From contig NW_019091487.1 of the NCBI RefSeq assembly GCF_001949145.1, forward strand, positions 108,386 to 137,970: a stretch of 29,585 nt of DNA, given 5' to 3'. A program made the position numbers and the translations under genes. Every line of letters begins with the position of its first letter. The stretch's first letter is position 1. A model generated the notes under the pieces. The model was not told where the DNA came from. It saw only the letters and a program-made list of their open reading frames with translations, and did not search any database. Below are positions 20,009 to 29,585 of the stretch, in pieces. This DNA comes from Acanthaster planci. Lineage: Eukaryota > Echinodermata > Asteroidea > Valvatida > Acanthasteridae.

Positions 20009-23000
20009 CTGTTGGGGAAGAAAAAACAAAGTCAGTGCTTACTGTTATGATTACAAAGGGTTTGTCGTCAGTGGTTTGTGGAATATTATGGGAGGGGTGC
20101 AACCCACAAGGACCACACCTAAACTAAGCCACACCCAAACTGACCCACGCAGCAAAAAATAGGTACGTGTACACCAAATATTGGGCTGTACACATATTGT
20201 GTCAAACCCATATGAGAAAAAATGGGATACACCCACACTGAACCACACCCAACCTGAGCCACACCCACCTGCTCCTCATTTCCATACTGCTGTTGCTGGG
20301 GCGGGACCATCCCCCCACCCCCGCCCGTCTGCTGCATCTGTCCGCCCATTGGCTGGCCCCCAACCCCTCGACCGACAGCGCCAGACGTAAGCTGGTTGCG
20401 GAAAAGGTTGGTCACTCGGGTGTTGGCATCAGGTGCGGTCTGTGCTCCAGATATTTTGTAGAATTCCTGACAAAGCAAAAAAATGCAAATTCCACACACA
20501 ACAAGTTCCAGTAAGTTCAAACAACCAATTGAAACTATCCACACCAGGATGCAGGTGGTGAAATGTCACGACAGGTATTACTTTGTTGAAGTAATTCTCT
20601 GTAGATTTTTGCTTCCCATGTAAATGGGCTCAGCCAACATATACTTCTAGCATTTCTGCATTAACATGAGGTCCTGGACTTTTTTTTCCCCTTGTTCCCG
20701 TTCTCTCTCTTTCTTCTCACCTACCTGGTACCGCAGCTTGGCCTCTTCATTGGACTGCATCTCGGCAAAGGTTTTGAGGGGGTCAGTGCCTGAGGGATTG
20801 CCACCGCTGTTGCTGTTGCTACTGCGAGAGGTCGCGGTGCTGGTGCTATCCGGCTGGCTGGTGGCATTGGTGGTGGAGCTGGCGATGGGATTCTGACCAT
20901 CAGGCTTGAAGAATTCTGGGAAAGAGAGATTGGGGAAATCAAACTCAAAATCAATGATTCACAAAGGGATTAGGTAGAAAAAAATAACAAATCTAACACA
21001 TCTCCAAACCATGTTTATCCTTTTTTTTAAACCAGTAAAAAAGTTATCAGTGAGAGACTTGACTTTGACCTGCCGAGTGGCAGCAACCATACAAATCCCA
21101 TGGGACCTGTCTGGTACTATTTACAAACAAGCTCAAACGTGACGCAAACAATACCAAAGGACTAGATTGCCATCACCAAGTATAACTACAGCCGAACCTC
21201 CTTACTAAGAGCACTGTTAACCACTTCGCGCAGGGGAGCCCAGTTTCGGGTATGTTTTCTTTATACGCAATGACGGGCTGCCAGAAATTGGACAAAAGAG
21301 CCTGGCCTTGTAACAAAAGACCCTACTCAGAGCAAAAGACTGAACTGCTGGGAATTGCCAACATTTTTTCAGTTGTCAATAGCGGAGGATATCCGTCATT
21401 GTTTTGAAAGATTATTCCACTGTTTGTGGCATTCAGTACAAGCGGATTACCACTGGGGACAAAAGCGCTCCAGCCCTCCAGTGATGAGCGATACAATACT
21501 GCTACATGCTAATCTGGCCCGTATTGAAAAGACGCCAGCAGCGCACTGTGCCAGATTCGGGAACAAAAGAAAACTACATAACGCCGCACAATCTGGACTC
21601 TTTCTACAAGGTGACAGGCCTGGCTGAAATACCGGTACCCGGGTGTCAATAGATGTTGTCTGTCAGATTAGAGTAGCCACCAGACAGTCACTCGATGGGG
21701 TTTAGGCATTCAGGAAAAAAAGATATGATTTTTTAAAGAATTTTGAAAACAGAAAAAAAATTACAAATCACCTGGCCCTGCAGAACAAACACGGATAAAT
21801 GGGCCCAGCACCAAGTGATCAATGCAAGATTCTGCTTAATGCAAGATTCTGCTGATAGCAAGGAAAATTTCAGGTCCCAATCTGTGTTCTTCATTGTTTT
21901 CATTTCTGATAATACAAGGTTCCAGTTATCTCTGAAATCTCCTACTGTTTGAACTTTCAAATCAAATATTGCATAATCAACTATTTGAATGGTCCTTGTG
22001 CTTCCTGTTCCTTTCTTTGATTACTCTACGCAACGTTAAGGTCCTTTGACTTACCAGGCTCAAAAAGATCCATCGACAGGCTCAACATGTCTAGGTTGGA
22101 AGGGTTAGTGCCAGGCGTGGATCGGTTCTTGTTACTGCTGCCGGCGTTGCTGTTGTTGCCGCTGTTGCTGGTGCTACTCACCGGGGCCAGGTATGAGTTG
22201 CTGGTGTTTGTTGCGTCCCCCGGAGCCTGCTGCTGCTGTTGCTGCTGTTGGCCGCCCAGCGCCATGGTGTTCTGGCCCAGCAGGTTGGATGCCACAGGGA
22301 TGGAAGAGTTTGTGGAGCCCTGGAGTGGGTACTTTGGTGGGGTCTGAGATGGGCAAACGAGGGTATGGGGTTACGGTAGAGCAGCACAATCATGCACTTC
22401 ATTGACAGTCAGGCTATGGATTCTAATCGTAAGCCTTGCTACTCTGCTCCGCTTGGGCTTTCCTTGTCACTTTACCATTATTGTTTTGTGTCCAGCTATG
22501 CCCTCTTGACCATTCTAACGAGCGCCATGTGACTGTGAAAGTGTTACATAACACTTGGACACCAATGCCCCTGTTGGCTGTGACTATTCTGTGCAAGTCT
22601 TGAGCAATGTCCTCAGGAAGTCTACAATTTGTACCACACTTGGTGTCTTCCATCATCAAACAAGGTTGTTTTTCAAGTGAATGAGGAATACATTATGATA
22701 GATGATAAATTACGGGCTCAAAGTCACTAACTAATATTCTAATGTTCACTTTGAAGTGACCACGGGGGTAATTCCTTATTCTGCTGGGGCAGCATTTGTG
22801 GAGCACTGATACGAAAGTTGGGAAATTTGATATTCAGATCAACCGTTACTATTCCACACGACCTACTAACTGAATAGTCGGTCACTTTGATATAGCATGA
22901 AAAGTGTAAGACCTTTTAAGGCAATTTAGGAATGCTGAGTTGTGCGACTTACAGACATCATGTTTGGGTTGGCTGGCAGGCTATCTCCCCTCCTAAGCCT

Positions 23001-26000
23001 TCTATTTGTCATATTCTGCAAGTCTTGTGTGCCGCCAACTTGATTGGCCATCCCTCTCATCATCTCGCCCGACTGTGGAAGACCACCTACCCCTCCCCCG
23101 GCTGGACCAGGGAACATCTGGCTCTGGTGCGGCGGAGGCAAGGGCGCCCTCTGTATGGCGCCACCATTGGGCCCGCTCCAGCGCATCTGGGTGCCAGAGG
23201 ATGGGGAAGAGAACATGGGCGTGCTTCCGCCACTACCTCCCATTTGGCCTGGCTGCATGTTCATAGAGTTGCCTGAGAAGTGGGGCTGCATCCCGCTGCT
23301 GCCACCGAATTGGCTCCCGCGTAGGTTGTTGCCTTGGAAGCCTCCCTGCTGCTGTGGCTGCTGCTGCTGCATGTACTGGTTGTGGCGGTTGGCGGGGCTG
23401 AGGCTGTTCGCATTGCCACCGGAGACAAAGTTAGTCGTCGGGAGGCTGAGGGAACGGGTAAGGGGTGGCGTCTGCTGTCGTGGGTTTCCCAAGTTTGGCC
23501 GGGACATGTTGGGATTGAGACCAATGCCGTGCTGCCCGCCGGGCATATTGGGGTTCATCCCCATGCCTTGCTGGTGCTGCATGGGTCCCATCATTCCAGA
23601 GTTGGGCATCATGTGCTGGGGATTCCCTGGCATATTCCCCCCTCTGCTTACCATCCCTCCGGGCCCGTTGAAGTCCTGGAAGTTAAAAATGTTCTGGTTT
23701 GTCCCACCACTGCCACCAGCATGCCCCATGCCGCCTTGGTAGCCACTGCCTCCCTGGCCCGGCCGCCCCTGCTGCATCATCTGGTTGCCAAACATGAAGT
23801 CCGGTCCGCCCCGACTGGAACCAGTTTGGCCCGGGAAGGGCTGGTTCATGCCCATCTGTTGCCGGGTGTCACTGCCCATCATTTGGTTCCCCCCAGGCAT
23901 GGGACGGTTCCCCACACCAGGCATCTGTGGTCCATAAGGCCCTGGGGACTTCTACAAAAGCACAAACCAGCAAACCAACGTTTGAACCCCAGGTTATTTA
24001 CTTTTTCTTCCAGACTATTATCACAGTTGTTCAATACTCCTGACACCGATAATGTTGGTTGCAAAGATCATGTGTGGTGAAACTAAAGTGATCTATCTCT
24101 GTGGCGTGGTCTGCACATAAGACGCAGACCTTGGGTTTTTTTTTCAAGATATTCCTATAACCACCATCCCATGGGAAAAAGTCAGAAAAGAATGACAGAG
24201 ACTCATTGCAAAGTGTTCTCAATCCAAGTGATTTTCAGTAAAAAGCTCCCTAAACTCCACTTAGAAACAATTCCGGTGTAGAGAAAATGGCTTGACATTT
24301 ACAGGTTATGCACATGAAGATGAATTTCATGTACAGTGTTTTTGCTTTATGTGATGAATGAGTAAATGGTATGATATCACTAATGGAGAACAGTTTGAGT
24401 GTGGCGAAAATGGCCAAGACAGAAAAATGAAGCAATGCAATCAAAGCATATCCAAAGGGCTCTGCTGCCAAAATCTCCCTACCTGTATACTAACATTGGG
24501 GGCGAGTACCCCACCAGTAGGGTTCAGCACATCGCTGAGTTTCTCCTGAAAGGCTTGCGTATCTAGTGAGGGGAAGCCTCCACCCTCAACCTGATAGGAA
24601 CCAAACAAACAACAAAACATAACTCCAGGATGCAATTCATCCATTCTTGACCGCTCTATGACGTCATCTGAAACTTTCTCACCTATAATAATTATTCAAC
24701 ATCAAAACTTCAAGGTAACTTCTGGCACTTCTGGCAGCTTTCAACAAGAAACTTTACCAAAACTTGTCTGAAAAAAAAATGCACTAGAGGTGAACTGTGT
24801 AACTATTTCTTGACTTCCAATTTCTACTGGATCATTTTTACCACCAAAGAGCCCAATGTTTCAGTGCTCAATTGAACTCCTGTTCTATAATTTGTGAAAC
24901 GTTCTCCTCCTTGGACACACATGTACCTGCCAATATTGAAAAGTCAGAAATGAGGATACCCATTTAATAAGCCCACAGCAAAACAAGCAGCCACGTGAGA
25001 GAAACTGTTTTCGTACACATGTACAAACATGTTTGTGTGTGTAACAACTGCCATATTGACAGCAAATAGCGCCCCTTTCTCTCCAAACAGTGCCCCTTCT
25101 TGCTGGGACTTCTTATTTTTATTTCTTTTTATTTCAATTAATGGAAATAGGAACGCTCCGATTATTTGTGGTCTGAAAACGTCAAAATCTGGACAGCTCC
25201 AATTAAATCAGAACGGTTGGCAGGTATGCTAGGACGGGGCAAGCAAGATTCTGTTTCCACAAATGTGCGAATATGGTCACCAACCTGTGGTCCTGTGAAA
25301 GTCTGCTGTTGCTGCTGCTGTTGCAGCATCATGAGGTGCTTCTGTTGCTGCACCATGCGCTGCTGCTGCTGGTTCTGTTGCATGGGGTTCATGACAGGGC
25401 TGCCGGCACCCACAGGCATGCCCATGGGTGATGCCTGCTGTTGTTGCTGCTGCTGCTGGGGCTGGGGCTGCGGAGGGGGTGGCTGATTACCACCCATGAG
25501 CTGGTGATTAGCAGTGGCCGCGTTGGCCACGTTCATATGCTGCTGTCTCATCGCTTGCTGCTGTTGCTGGAGTTGCCATTGCCTGGGGAGACAGTTCAGA
25601 GAAGGATGCAGAGTTTGTAGGGTTAAAACCCCAAGTTCAATATGCCACTTGTTTCATTTTTTATTCTTCTCAATAAAGATAACCTTGCTCCTTAAACTTT
25701 CGATACATGCTCCAATGTAGCATTAGATTGTAACCATTCATTTCCATTTTCACTTGAAATTCTTTTGCAGGTCCACAACAGGCTTGGGCGAATCCACACT
25801 GGAATCGGGTAGAATCAGTTTCCTCATTTGCAATCAGAGTCGCGATTCCACTTTTTTGAGGAATCGAATCCAGGCCACTACCGATTCCATAACCTTGAGA
25901 TCTGATTCCAGGAATAGTCCAGCGATTCCAAAAGACTGTCTTTTAAAACGAATCCATGTTTGAAGAAATGTGTGGTTTTATACCAAATAAAGGAACCTAA

Positions 26001-29000
26001 ACCGCAGGGCTTTATTTTTATTGCCAAAAATTGAAGTCCATGATGAGACGTGGCCCACATGCTTTGCAGAATCATAGCAGCATCACAGCAATCACGGCGT
26101 GCAGTAATCTGACCCATTCGTCCGCAGCATACCGATGGCCCACTGTTGGCTTCCTGCCAATTGTGACTCCTTAACATGCTGAGCATTTGGGTGCTACATT
26201 GTGCGCGATGAAAATTAAATCAGAGTTTTTCCCGGACGCCAAATTCCTTGCAATGAAATTTCTTGTCGCTGATTACCCTCTATTTCTTATTGGAAACTCA
26301 ATTGCAACATCTGAAAGATTGACACCAATTAGAAACTCAATTCTTGGAGTGTTTATGTCTTCAAAAAAATCTTCCGCTGGACCAACGTCGCAGTTTAATC
26401 TTCAAGAATCGAGCAAACTGTAGTGAAAAAAGTAGGCCTACTTCGTCACATATTATAAAAATTTGCTCAGAACTGAAAAAACCTAAACAATGCAGCCCTT
26501 AGCCTGACATGAATTCTTGCTTTACCATGAAAAACTTGAAACGCAAGTAATTGTTGAAGCATTTGAAAACTTCCATGGTGCCAGCATTTGGAAAATTCCC
26601 CAAATCCCACAAACCTTGACATAAAGTCAGCAATCCGAAGTTATTTAAAGTCAAGCAGGGTTTGACAACTAAACCTAAACCATTCATAAGAGAGAGAAGC
26701 TAGCGAAATCAGCAATGGTATCGGTCCTGGTGGAGATCGGTGTTCATACATGTGTTTCTAATAGTCATGCATGCATCGACCGCTCTCCGTTGGTGATTGG
26801 ACATGTGGTTGCGGGCCGGCTGCAAGTGTTTCTTTGCTGATGCTTCATTTCCGAGTCTGTGAGACACAATTACCGTCATTCACTCTGCCAAAACACAAAT
26901 CTTTGACTACTTTTCATCCTTCATTTCTGCCATAAAGAAAAGAAATTTTACTCAACCTATTGAGTGAATTAAAGGTCAAATGAGCGATTCTCAAAGTTTT
27001 CCATCTCCAATTTGAAACAAAGACTAATGGCCTCGTGTTGAAGCTGGTAGTCGGCACACACATAGGAAGAATGTAGCTTTAGGCATGTTCACCAGCGATT
27101 GCACGAACAGACACAAGCAGTGCAGTGTGGAGCGCGAGTAGTCCAATTTTTGATGGAATTTACAATCGAAAAATCGAGAAAACTATAAAAGTTCATTGTC
27201 AGTGGAATAATGTCACTTTTGGGGGGACTTTTAAGGAAATAAATATTTCTTCAGTACGTTTTTGGCAGAGTAAAAATAAAGGTACATACATTAAGTTTCT
27301 TTCTTGTCAAATGCGCATATTTGAACTCATGGTCACTTCTATAAAACTGAAAAAAATTGAAAGCCGGCGGGCTACGTAGATTGATAATCTTTTCCCATAA
27401 ATGGCGTGCTTCTATGAAGTTAAAATTTCCAATTTAAATATCTGTATTCCAGGATAATGATAATAAATCTTTCCTGTTTCTGATGCAATAAAAGAGGATA
27501 ATTTTTAATGACACATATAAGTATTCAGCAAACTTACAAAGTGCATTATGGATGTAATCTCGGGCATGCTCAGCATGGCATTCGCACACATGTGTAAAAA
27601 TTGGAATCGATTCCTGGACGGAATCGGAATCGATTCCAACAATGCTGGAATCGCCCAACATTAGTTCACAACGAACCACGCATTGAATTGTATACATGAT
27701 CTGACTATTTTTCAAACTTTTCATAGTTACAAGTCTTTCTTTACAAAGCTATTCAAAGCTATTCAAACTCTCAGAATGAAAAGGTCTGATCTCACAGACT
27801 GTAATTCCTTTCATTTGAATTCAGGAATTCACTTGTAGAGCGGAATGTCTTGGAGGGTTCAAGCCAGTTCAAACATACCTAGGGATTACAGTTCGGGCAT
27901 GACATTATGTTGAAAGTTGAAACTCGCACTAAGTTCTCACCTCTGTTGCTGCTGTTGTTGCTGATGCTGCTGTAGCTGCTGCTGCTGTTGCTGCTGCTGT
28001 AGCTGCTGCTGTTCCTTCAAGCGAGACCTCATGAGGATGGCTTGCCGCAGCTGCTTGGCCGGTGGACGGGTGAACCCCCCGGGGCCAGTGGCACTGCTCA
28101 GTGGAGGTGGCACCTGAGAGGGTTTGCCTGGCCCGGATGCCAGCTGCTGCTGCTGCTGCTGCTGCTGTGGCTGGAGCGGCATGGAGTGAGGTGGGACCGG
28201 ACCATGCTGCTGCTGGGGTGGTTGCTGTGTGAACTGGTGCTGCAGTTGCTGCTGCATGGGGTTCATCTGGTTGTACTGCTGTTGATTGACAAGAGACACA
28301 TCAATGGAGTCAAAACTGGTCAAACTTTGGAAAAGGGCTAAGATTCAGGGAGACAGAAATGCACATTATCAAGCAGCGCCTAACGAAGTTTGTTATAAAT
28401 CAAAATTTTTTCCTAAGGAAACGAGGGTTCAAATAAAATGTGGCGATTTTGAAATAGCTCACCATTGGTTGTGTGCCCTGCAGTTGCTGTTGTGGATGAG
28501 GGAAGCGAGGCTGGCCAGGGCCAGTCGATGCGTTTGGCCCCGCCCCCATCATTTGCATATCTACCATTCCACCCTGTCCCATCCTAGCCCCACCCCCTCC
28601 CATGCCTATCATTGAATGTGGCTGCTGCTGTTTTGGTTGTGGCTGCTGCTGTGGTTGCTGGTGACTCCTTTGCTGCTGCTGCTGGGGGGGATGTTGTTGT
28701 TGCTGTTGCTGTTGCTGCTGCTGTTGCTGCTGCATTCCCATGCTGGTTGAGGACTGGGTCTGGTAGCTGCCAGATTGGGGGGGCTGTGTTGATGTCTGGC
28801 CGCTCAACATACCCTGCAGCATGTTGCTTCCATTGGGCTGAGCTTGGTCCATTCCCACCAGGCCATTCAGCCCTGCGTTGCTGTCCATGTCAAAGTTGCC
28901 CTCCAGCTCTGGTAGGAAGTTACTGCTGTTGAGCACCTGTTGCAGCTGTTGCAGCAGGTCAGCGTCTTCCTCCGACAGGATATGCTCGTCGCCATTGTTG

Positions 29001-29014
29001 CCGGACAAATTCTC
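19940..29014 (-). CDS. NCOA: p160/SRC nuclear receptor coactivator (NCOA family), C-terminal 1013 codons
   Basis: Nine exons join in phase: 29014-28463, 28278-27941, 25582-25285, 24590-24483, 23951-22953, 22343-22055, 20915-20725, 20466-20269 and 20008-19940 (TAA). Family signs: an AD1-like CBP/p300-binding helix near local residues 14-50 (SEEDADLLQQLQQVLN), the AKQLRQAILMRSRLKEQQ segment that resembles the PKQLRMQLQQRLQGQQ region of vertebrate SRCs, long Gln-rich stretches, and the ending SNSLLQKLLLE, an LXXLL box like the SRC-1a C-terminus. Such proteins act in the nucleus, binding hormone receptors through LXXLL boxes and recruiting acetyl- and methyltransferases. The bHLH-PAS region and central NR boxes lie beyond the right edge. 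BCL9- or Mastermind-type Gln-rich coactivators were considered but lack these motifs. Confidence 0.85.
20115..20266. repeat. 16 bp minisatellite in the last NCOA intron
   Basis: Units ACACCTAAACTAAGCC (20115-20130), ACACCCAAACTGACCC (20131-20146), ACACCCACACTGAACC (20229-20244) and ACACCCAACCTGAGCC (20245-20260), plus a partial ACACCC to 20266. The array is split by an 82 bp spacer holding GTACAC/GTGTAC pieces. It ends at the donor of the penultimate exon. Confidence 0.75.
20269..20466 (-). CDS. NCOA: NCOA penultimate coding exon
   Basis: Acceptor gctttgtcag, donor GAGCAG|gtgggt; 66 codons in phase 0. It encodes EFYKISGAQTAPDANTRVTN and Gly/Gln-rich sequence ending QYGNEEQ. Confidence 0.84.
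20725..20915 (-). CDS. NCOA: NCOA exon, Ser/Thr-rich
   Basis: Acceptor ctctttcccag, donor TACCAG|gtaggt; 191 nt. It encodes EFFKPDGQNPIASS, a Ser/Thr/Asn stretch and TFAEMQSNEEAKLRYQ. Confidence 0.83.
20916..22054 (-). other. NCOA: NCOA intron between the Ser/Asn-rich and Ser/Thr-rich exons
   Basis: 1.14 kb. It holds a 17 bp tandem duplication (21821-21837 and 21838-21854, AATGCAAGATTCTGCT), a higher-GC stretch at 21210-21650 that may be an old insertion starting TTAACCACTTCGCG at 21217, and nothing coding that I recognise. Confidence 0.45.
22055..22343 (-). CDS. NCOA: NCOA exon, Ser/Asn-rich
   Basis: Acceptor gcccatctcag, donor GAGCCTG|gtaagt; 289 nt. It encodes TPPKYPLQGSTNSSIPVASN, a Q7-8 run and an acidic-hydrophobic end, NLDMLSLSMDLFEP, that could act in transactivation. 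Confidence 0.84.
22344..22952 (-). other. NCOA: NCOA intron (609 bp)
   Basis: No exon, RNA or clear repeat was seen. The neighbouring introns at 23952-24482 and 24591-25284 are likewise plain; the latter contains a TGACGTCA palindrome near 24658-24667. Confidence 0.45.
22953..23951 (-). CDS. NCOA: NCOA large exon, Gly/Met/Asn-rich (333 codons)
   Basis: Acceptor gcttttgtag, donor ATGTCT|gtaagt; 999 nt in phase 0. It is low-complexity, with repeated GMNPNM/GLNPNM units, LTRSLSLP, and RRLRRGDS near the end, a possible basophilic-kinase site. Likely disordered. Confidence 0.86.
24483..24590 (-). CDS. NCOA: NCOA short exon (36 codons)
   Basis: Acceptor ttcctatcag, donor ATACAG|gtaggg, phase 0 at both ends. 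It encodes VEGGGFPSLDTQAFQEKLSD followed by a short Gly/Val-rich tail, the least repetitive part of the C-terminal half. Skipping it would keep the frame. Confidence 0.8.
25285..25582 (-). CDS. NCOA: NCOA exon, Gln/Met/Pro-rich
   Basis: Acceptor ctgtctccccag, donor CCACAG|gttggt; 298 nt completing a split Arg codon. It encodes QWQLQQQQQAMRQQHMNVAN, Pro-Gln runs and KHLMMLQQQQQQQTFTGPQ. Confidence 0.84.
25583..27940 (-). other. NCOA: NCOA intron with hAT-type insertion
   Basis: This 2.36 kb intron consists mostly of the element at 25779-27663. The remaining flanks are about 190 and 270 bp, so without the insertion the intron would be under 0.5 kb. Confidence 0.7.
25779..27663. mobile_element. 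Non-autonomous hAT-type DNA transposon (1885 bp)
   Basis: The left end, CAGGCTTGGGCGAATCCA, and the right end read on the other strand, TAATGTTGGGCGATTCCA, share TTGGGCGA.TCCA, a motif seen in many hAT inverted termini. GTCCACAA (25771-25778) and GTTCACAA (27664-27671) flank them as 8 bp target duplications with one mismatch, and 8 bp is the hAT length. Both ends are filled with GGAATCG/CGATTCC subterminal repeats (25796-25935 and 27602-27655). The interior has only frames of about 100 residues or fewer and no recognisable transposase, so it must move in trans or be dead. Confidence 0.78.
27941..28278 (-). CDS. NCOA: NCOA exon, Gln-rich with QLRQAILMR motif
   Basis: Tandem acceptor caacagcag (start 28278 or 28275), donor CAGAG|gtgaga; 338 nt. 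It encodes a pure (CAG)8 run at 28167-28144, then PPAKQLRQAILMRSRLKEQQ and more Gln repeats. Confidence 0.86.
28279..28462 (-). other. NCOA: Short NCOA intron with NAGNAG acceptor
   Basis: 184 bp. It ends caacag|cag on the minus strand, so two acceptors three bases apart are available; both keep the frame and differ by one Gln. Confidence 0.6.
28463..29014 (-). CDS. NCOA: NCOA exon with AD1-like region and 13-residue poly-Gln
   Basis: Acceptor gtcctttcag, donor CCAATG|gtgagc, 184 codons in phase 0. AD1-like helix at 28975-28865; 13 Gln at 28732-28694 encoded by mixed CAG/CAA; then His/Pro/Gln-rich and Met/Gly-rich sequence. Confidence 0.86.
28865..28975 (-). other. NCOA: AD1-like CBP/p300-interaction segment
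   Basis: SEEDADLLQQLQQVLNSSNF followed by an acidic, leucine-bearing stretch resembles the AD1 helices of vertebrate SRCs (DERALLDQLHTLLSNTD). The order before the Gln-rich region is also as in the family. The match was made by eye. Confidence 0.6.
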
Positions 29015-29585
29015 CTGAAAGGACAAGGGAGGTTGACATGAAGCAGCTCAGCAAGGAAACTGGCTTAACACACTAAATATTTGCTCAGCAGGAACAGGTT
29101 ACCAGTCGTAAATTTTGTGTAAAGTACATTGCTTGTGACCGGCTCCCTGCTAATTTTTGTTACGCAGGTAATTTTTTAAAGAAATAATTTATGTGAGTGG
29201 GTTACGTGAAATTGTACCCAGATAAAGATGAATAGGAACAATTCACAATTCGGTGCACCCCCAACATTTATTATCTCCCAGAACTGTCTCTTTACAATTC
29301 TGGTATTCTATGCAAAGGCCAGTTCGGACTTCACTCGAAAGCCAACATAAATATGAATTTGTGACTTCAGATCAAATGTTTGCACTGCAAATTGGCAAAA
29401 ATTTGATGCATTTCAACTCGAGCAAAATTTCCCTGCAAATCTTTCGTGTCATCAAAGTTGTTCGCTTTCACATTTGCTTGTGGTGTGAACTGGCCTTTAC
29501 AAAAAGTAGGGCAGTCTTAACCCCTTGACCACAGGAATTTCTTTCCGAAAGCCGACTCCAAGAATTCCAGCCTCGCTTGGCCATG
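29015..29585 (-). other. NCOA: NCOA intron at the right edge
   Basis: 571 bp upstream of the AD1 exon without a supported exon. TTAA followed by CCCCTTGACCACAGG at 29517-29535 resembles one end of a piggyBac-like element, but the other end is not visible. Confidence 0.45.

Noticed and set aside
20119-20544. Single 141 aa minus-strand frame
   Set aside because: Only 20466-20269 is coding; the ends read through consensus donor and acceptor sites into introns.
23044-23742. Long plus-strand open frame (232 aa) opposite the large NCOA exon
   Set aside because: It is the antisense of a GC-rich, stop-poor coding exon whose minus-strand frame has splice sites and family context; the Cys/Pro/Trp-rich translation looks like a shadow.
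23334-24080. Second plus-strand open frame (248 aa) over the same exon
   Set aside because: Same cause; it runs past the exon border without any homology or splice logic.
25878-26186. 102 aa minus-strand frame at the left end of the hAT-type element
   Set aside because: It overlaps the subterminal repeats and shows no zinc finger or transposase motif.
26187-26423. Plus-strand frame with ATSERL, faintly like the SERVFS motif of hAT transposases
   Set aside because: Too short, and the flanking residues do not fit the hAT C-terminal domain; kept only as anonymous element interior.
27742-27768. Small direct duplication AAAGCTATTC x2
   Set aside because: A 12 bp slippage duplication with no wider structure.
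27937-29026. CAG/CTG-rich tracts as a microsatellite expansion or CRISPR-like array
   Set aside because: They encode polyglutamine in frame within NCOA exons; codons are mixed CAG/CAA apart from one (CAG)8 run, and there are no spacers.

Overview
This is a piece of an intron-rich animal genome, not a prokaryotic one. It has short protein-coding exons with GT..AG borders, AT-rich introns and mobile-element remnants. The protein families, the cluster of AGGCCT-containing motifs and the general texture suggest a marine deuterostome invertebrate. An echinoderm is my best guess, but this is an inference and a hemichordate or lancelet cannot be excluded.

Three protein-coding genes can be rebuilt from exons whose splice phases agree at every junction. 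(1) 408-6300, minus strand: the 5' part of a gene for an unrecognised protein (348 codons seen) that runs off the left edge. It has a lysine-rich N-terminus, acidic Pro/Ser-rich middle exons and a charged coiled coil. (2) 7194-14955, plus strand: a complete 11-exon gene of 643 codons for an EFHC1 (myoclonin-1 / Rib72-type) ciliary doublet-microtubule protein with three DM10 domains and a C-terminal EF-hand. (3) 19940-29014, minus strand: the last nine coding exons (1013 codons) of a p160/SRC nuclear receptor coactivator (NCOA family). It runs from a CBP/p300-binding AD1-like helix through Gln-rich and Gly/Met-rich stretches to a C-terminal LXXLL box. Its bHLH-PAS N-terminus lies beyond the right edge.

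Genes 1 and 2 are head to head, about 0.9 kb apart. The spacer holds a YY1-like site, a CRE-like site and a roughly 170 bp inverted-repeat element. Genes 2 and 3 are tail to tail, with about 5 kb of 3' UTR and spacer between their stop codons.

The non-coding DNA carries several structures: a 1.9 kb non-autonomous hAT-type element with 8 bp target duplications inside an NCOA intron, a 99 bp TTAA-flanked piggyBac-like miniature element, and a near-perfect 18 bp palindrome. It also has two dispersed copies of a roughly 66-70 nt cassette that joins a hammerhead-like core to a histone-mRNA-like 3' stem-loop. That cassette is the most intriguing candidate in the window. No rRNA, tRNA or CRISPR array was seen.
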